Assembly: GCA_964408175.1 (NCBI GenBank)
Contig: CAYOYL010000032.1
Coordinates: 1-32,778 of the forward strand
Direction of reading: 5' to 3'
Source: JAFGKM01 sp964408175
GTDB taxonomy: Bacteria; Ratteibacteria; UBA8468; B48-G9; JAFGKM01
DNA length: 32,778 bases
Part shown: one piece after another, positions 31,102-32,778 of the stretch
How the letters are laid out: every line of letters starts with the position of its first letter
Numbering within the stretch: the stretch's first letter is position 1
Translations under genes and position numbers: made by a program
The notes under the pieces: model-generated
What the model saw: the letters and a program-made list of their open reading frames with translations, nothing else
Databases searched by the model: none
What the model was told of the DNA's origin: nothing

Positions 31102-32265
31102 TTACAGCTCTATTATCCTGTTAAGTTTGTCTGAAAAAGGCTTCACCCCGTCTTTTGTTATGGCAACGCCGTTTTCCCACCTGAGTCCATAGTCTTCACA
31201 GTACAGGAAGGTATCTACCTGAAAGGTCATATTCTCTTTAAGCAGATAGTCCGAGTGAGACTCCATCCATGGCCTTTCCACTTCCATCATACCCAGCCCG
31301 TGGCAGGGTCCGTAAAGGATGTTTTTCTCCACGCCGATTTTCTTCCCGTACTCATAAAATTTTTTTACGACCTCGTTTGCCTTTATCCCCGGTCTCATCC
31401 ACTCCATCGTCTTAAGGTGCATATCCAGCCCTGCCTGCACCAGTTTTTTCATATCAGGCGTCATTTTGCCTATACAGACGGGTCTGCCCACACTGGATGA
31501 ATAACCTGAGACACGAGCACCTATGTTTAACTGTATCAGGTTGCTTTTGCCCAGTTTTGCATATCCTGGCCTGCCTATGGCGTGATTGGAATTTCTCCCT
31601 GCCAGCACATACTGGGGGTGTCCTTCATACTCCGCACCTTCAGAATACAATTCTTTTTCTATGATGCCGACCACCTGCAGTTCTGTCATATCCGGGTTCA
31701 TTAAGGGCAGAGTCTTCTCAAGGGCTACCTCGGATATGCGAAAAGCCTCCTGTAACATTTCCATTTCGGCCGGACTTTTTATTATACGCAGGTTGACTAT
31801 CAGTTCGTCGCTTTTTATCAGTTCAGCCTTCGGGGCTGCTTTTTTAATGCCGTCATAAACAGGCAGAGGGAATATCTGATAACTGGCAAGTCCTATCTTC
31901 TTTACACTATCGCCGAACATCTCCTTGAAGATGGAGGAAAAGGTGTCCACCTTGATGTCCGGGTATTCAGGCTCTGCACTTTCCCTGTATTCCACCAGTT
32001 TGTATATCTTCTGGATGCGGCTGGTATCTTTTGCAAAGGTCTCGCTCTCAGGGCCTATAAGCAGGGCAGGATTACCTTCCCTCGGGACAATCACTCCTGC
32101 ACACTCAAATATAGGCCAGTAGTTAGAAAGGTACCTTACGTTGGCAAAGTCCGCCTCAGCCGAATGTGCAATAAGCATATCCAGACCTTTCTCCTTTACG
32201 CCTCTCTGAACCTCTTTCCACCTTCTCTCAAACTCTGCATTCTCTATCCTATATACCTTATTCAT
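31102..32265 (-). CDS. M24/creatinase-fold protein with degraded metal site
   Basis: 387 residues: an N-terminal creatinase/prolidase domain (about 1-150) and a C-terminal pita-bread domain (160-387). In metallopeptidases of this family five ligands (D, D, H, E, E) bind two metals. Here they read N247 (LIQLNIGARV), S258 (GYSSSVGR), H322 (PCHGLG), D351 (FQVDTF) and E364 (LRWENG), so three of five are changed. H228 in NSNHAIG is kept. Creatinase itself is a metal-free member, so a C-N hydrolase of small molecules is more likely than an Xaa-Pro peptidase. The start forms an ATGA overlap with the MDR dehydrogenase upstream; GGGAGG lies just before. A creatininase-family gene follows 109 bp downstream. 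Confidence 0.85.
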   Translation of the reverse strand: MNKVYRIENAEFERRWKEVQRGVKEKGLDMLIAHSAEADFANVRYLSNYWPIFECAGVIVPREGNPALLIGPESETFAKDTSRIQKIYKLVEYRESAEPEYPDIKVDTFSSIFKEMFGDSVKKIGLASYQIFPLPVYDGIKKAAPKAELIKSDELIVNLRIIKSPAEMEMLQEAFRISEVALEKTLPLMNPDMTELQVVGIIEKELYSEGAEYEGHPQYVLAGRNSNHAIGRPGYAKLGKSNLIQLNIGARVSGYSSSVGRPVCIGKMTPDMKKLVQAGLDMHLKTMEWMRPGIKANEVVKKFYEYGKKIGVEKNILYGPCHGLGMMEVERPWMESHSDYLLKENMTFQVDTFLYCEDYGLRWENGVAITKDGVKPFSDKLNRIIEL

Positions 32266-32778
32266 TGCGTATCCTCCCAGTTAAAAACTATGCCCATATT
32301 GAAGGGCTTGCCTTTCAGTAATAACTCATATCCTTTCAAACAATCCTTACTTTCAAACCTGTGGGTGATAAGTGGTTCTATCTTCAACCGCCTCTTCTTT
32401 ATCTCTGTGAAGGTTGCATCCCAGTCATTTTCATCAACTCCAATAGTTGTTTTAATTGTTATTTCTTTTATTTTTATCTGGTCAAGGTCAATGGTCCTGT
32501 GTTCCTTATCAAAGTACTGTGCCTGCAGGAGTATCCTGGACCACTGCTTCGCATGTTCAACTGCTTTGTCTATCGCCGCAGGCACCCCCGTAGTGTCATA
32601 TATCAGGTCAACACCTTCGGGTGCCACAGACTTAATATCTTTATCAAAGCCTACATCGTCCGGATTAAAGGCGGCAAATCCGAGTTTTTTTGCAAATGCT
32701 ATTCTTTCGGGGTTGTTGTCCATAAAGATGGGCATCCCCTGATTCAGGGTCGTAAATTGTCCCGCACACAGACCTATG
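32262..32778 (-). CDS. MDR (zinc-type) alcohol dehydrogenase, C-terminal part, cut by the window end
   Basis: The frame stays open to the right edge, so at least 172 codons are present and the N-terminus, where the catalytic zinc ligands lie, is missing. The visible part begins within the Rossmann fold: IGLCAGQFTTLNQGMPIFMDNNPERIAFAKKLGF, where D-N-N-P-E-R after the second strand implies NAD preference; then GVDLIYDTTGVPAAIDKAVE and the closing KDCLKGYELLLKGKPFNMGIVF, typical of sorbitol/threonine dehydrogenase-like MDR proteins. Overlaps the M24 start by four bases, so the two are co-translated. It probably oxidises a sugar alcohol or aldose in the same catabolic unit; the substrate is not readable. 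Confidence 0.8.
   Translation of the reverse strand, partial: IGLCAGQFTTLNQGMPIFMDNNPERIAFAKKLGFAAFNPDDVGFDKDIKSVAPEGVDLIYDTTGVPAAIDKAVEHAKQWSRILLQAQYFDKEHRTIDLDQIKIKEITIKTTIGVDENDWDATFTEIKKRRLKIEPLITHRFESKDCLKGYELLLKGKPFNMGIVFNWEDTQ

Overview
The window reads as chromosomal DNA of an uncultivated diderm (outer-membrane) bacterium with a heterotrophic, carbohydrate-oriented life. A TolC/MFP/RND efflux set implies an outer membrane. Secreted DUF11-repeat proteins, a very large PQQ-propeller/CARDB/dockerin protein, six-hairpin glycosidases, a PIG-L deacetylase and a Gfo/Idh dehydrogenase together suggest the PVC/Omnitrophota-like part of the tree; this placement is inference from gene content only. 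There are no tRNA or rRNA genes, no CRISPR array and no intact transposase. The right end cuts through a gene. Promoters are easy to read: seven near-consensus sigma70-type sites were found, most with a TTGACA or close -35 box.

Layout. (1) 60-9367, all minus strand: four secreted proteins. A 1680-residue multidomain protein with a C-terminal dockerin comes first in transcription order, then a promoter and three DUF11-type proteins, the last preceded by an 18-codon leader ORF overlapping its start. (2) 9368-9917: a divergent spacer holding a striking 289-bp structured element closed by a perfect 15-bp inverted repeat, then the efflux promoter and a TetR-type operator. (3) 9918-16194, plus: TetR, TolC, MFP adaptor and RND pump, an apparently autoregulated efflux operon. 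(4) 16258-17871, plus: a double amidohydrolase whose first half has lost its catalytic residues; it meets tail to tail a six-hairpin glycosidase (17868-20462). (5) 20463-22135: a small, probably frameshifted gene, then a PfkB sugar kinase resembling KDG kinase. (6) 22216-26486, minus: a TIM-barrel glycoside-hydrolase-like protein and a GH94-type phosphorylase. (7) 26739-30246, plus: an operon of PIG-L deacetylase, NagB-like deaminase, Gfo/Idh dehydrogenase, a tiny membrane ORF and a TauE/SafE permease. (8) 30252-32778, minus: a creatininase-family protein, an M24/creatinase-fold protein with degraded metal ligands, and the C-terminal part of an MDR alcohol dehydrogenase.

How it fits together. 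Regions 4-8 look like an intracellular sugar and amino-sugar catabolic island: none of the glycosidase-like proteins has a signal peptide, so they should act on imported oligosaccharides. The GH94 enzyme would phosphorolyse disaccharides, PIG-L would remove N-acetyl groups, the NagB-like protein would deaminate or isomerise an amino sugar, Gfo/Idh and MDR dehydrogenases would oxidise sugars, and the PfkB enzyme would phosphorylate a keto-deoxy or related sugar. No sugar importer is present in the window. Several enzymes carry substitutions at key active-site positions (NagB-like, M24, creatininase, the N-half of the amidohydrolase, RND proton relay), which makes the island a plausible source of new chemistry. 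Short dispersed palindromes sit in several of the gaps, often just 5' of a gene start.
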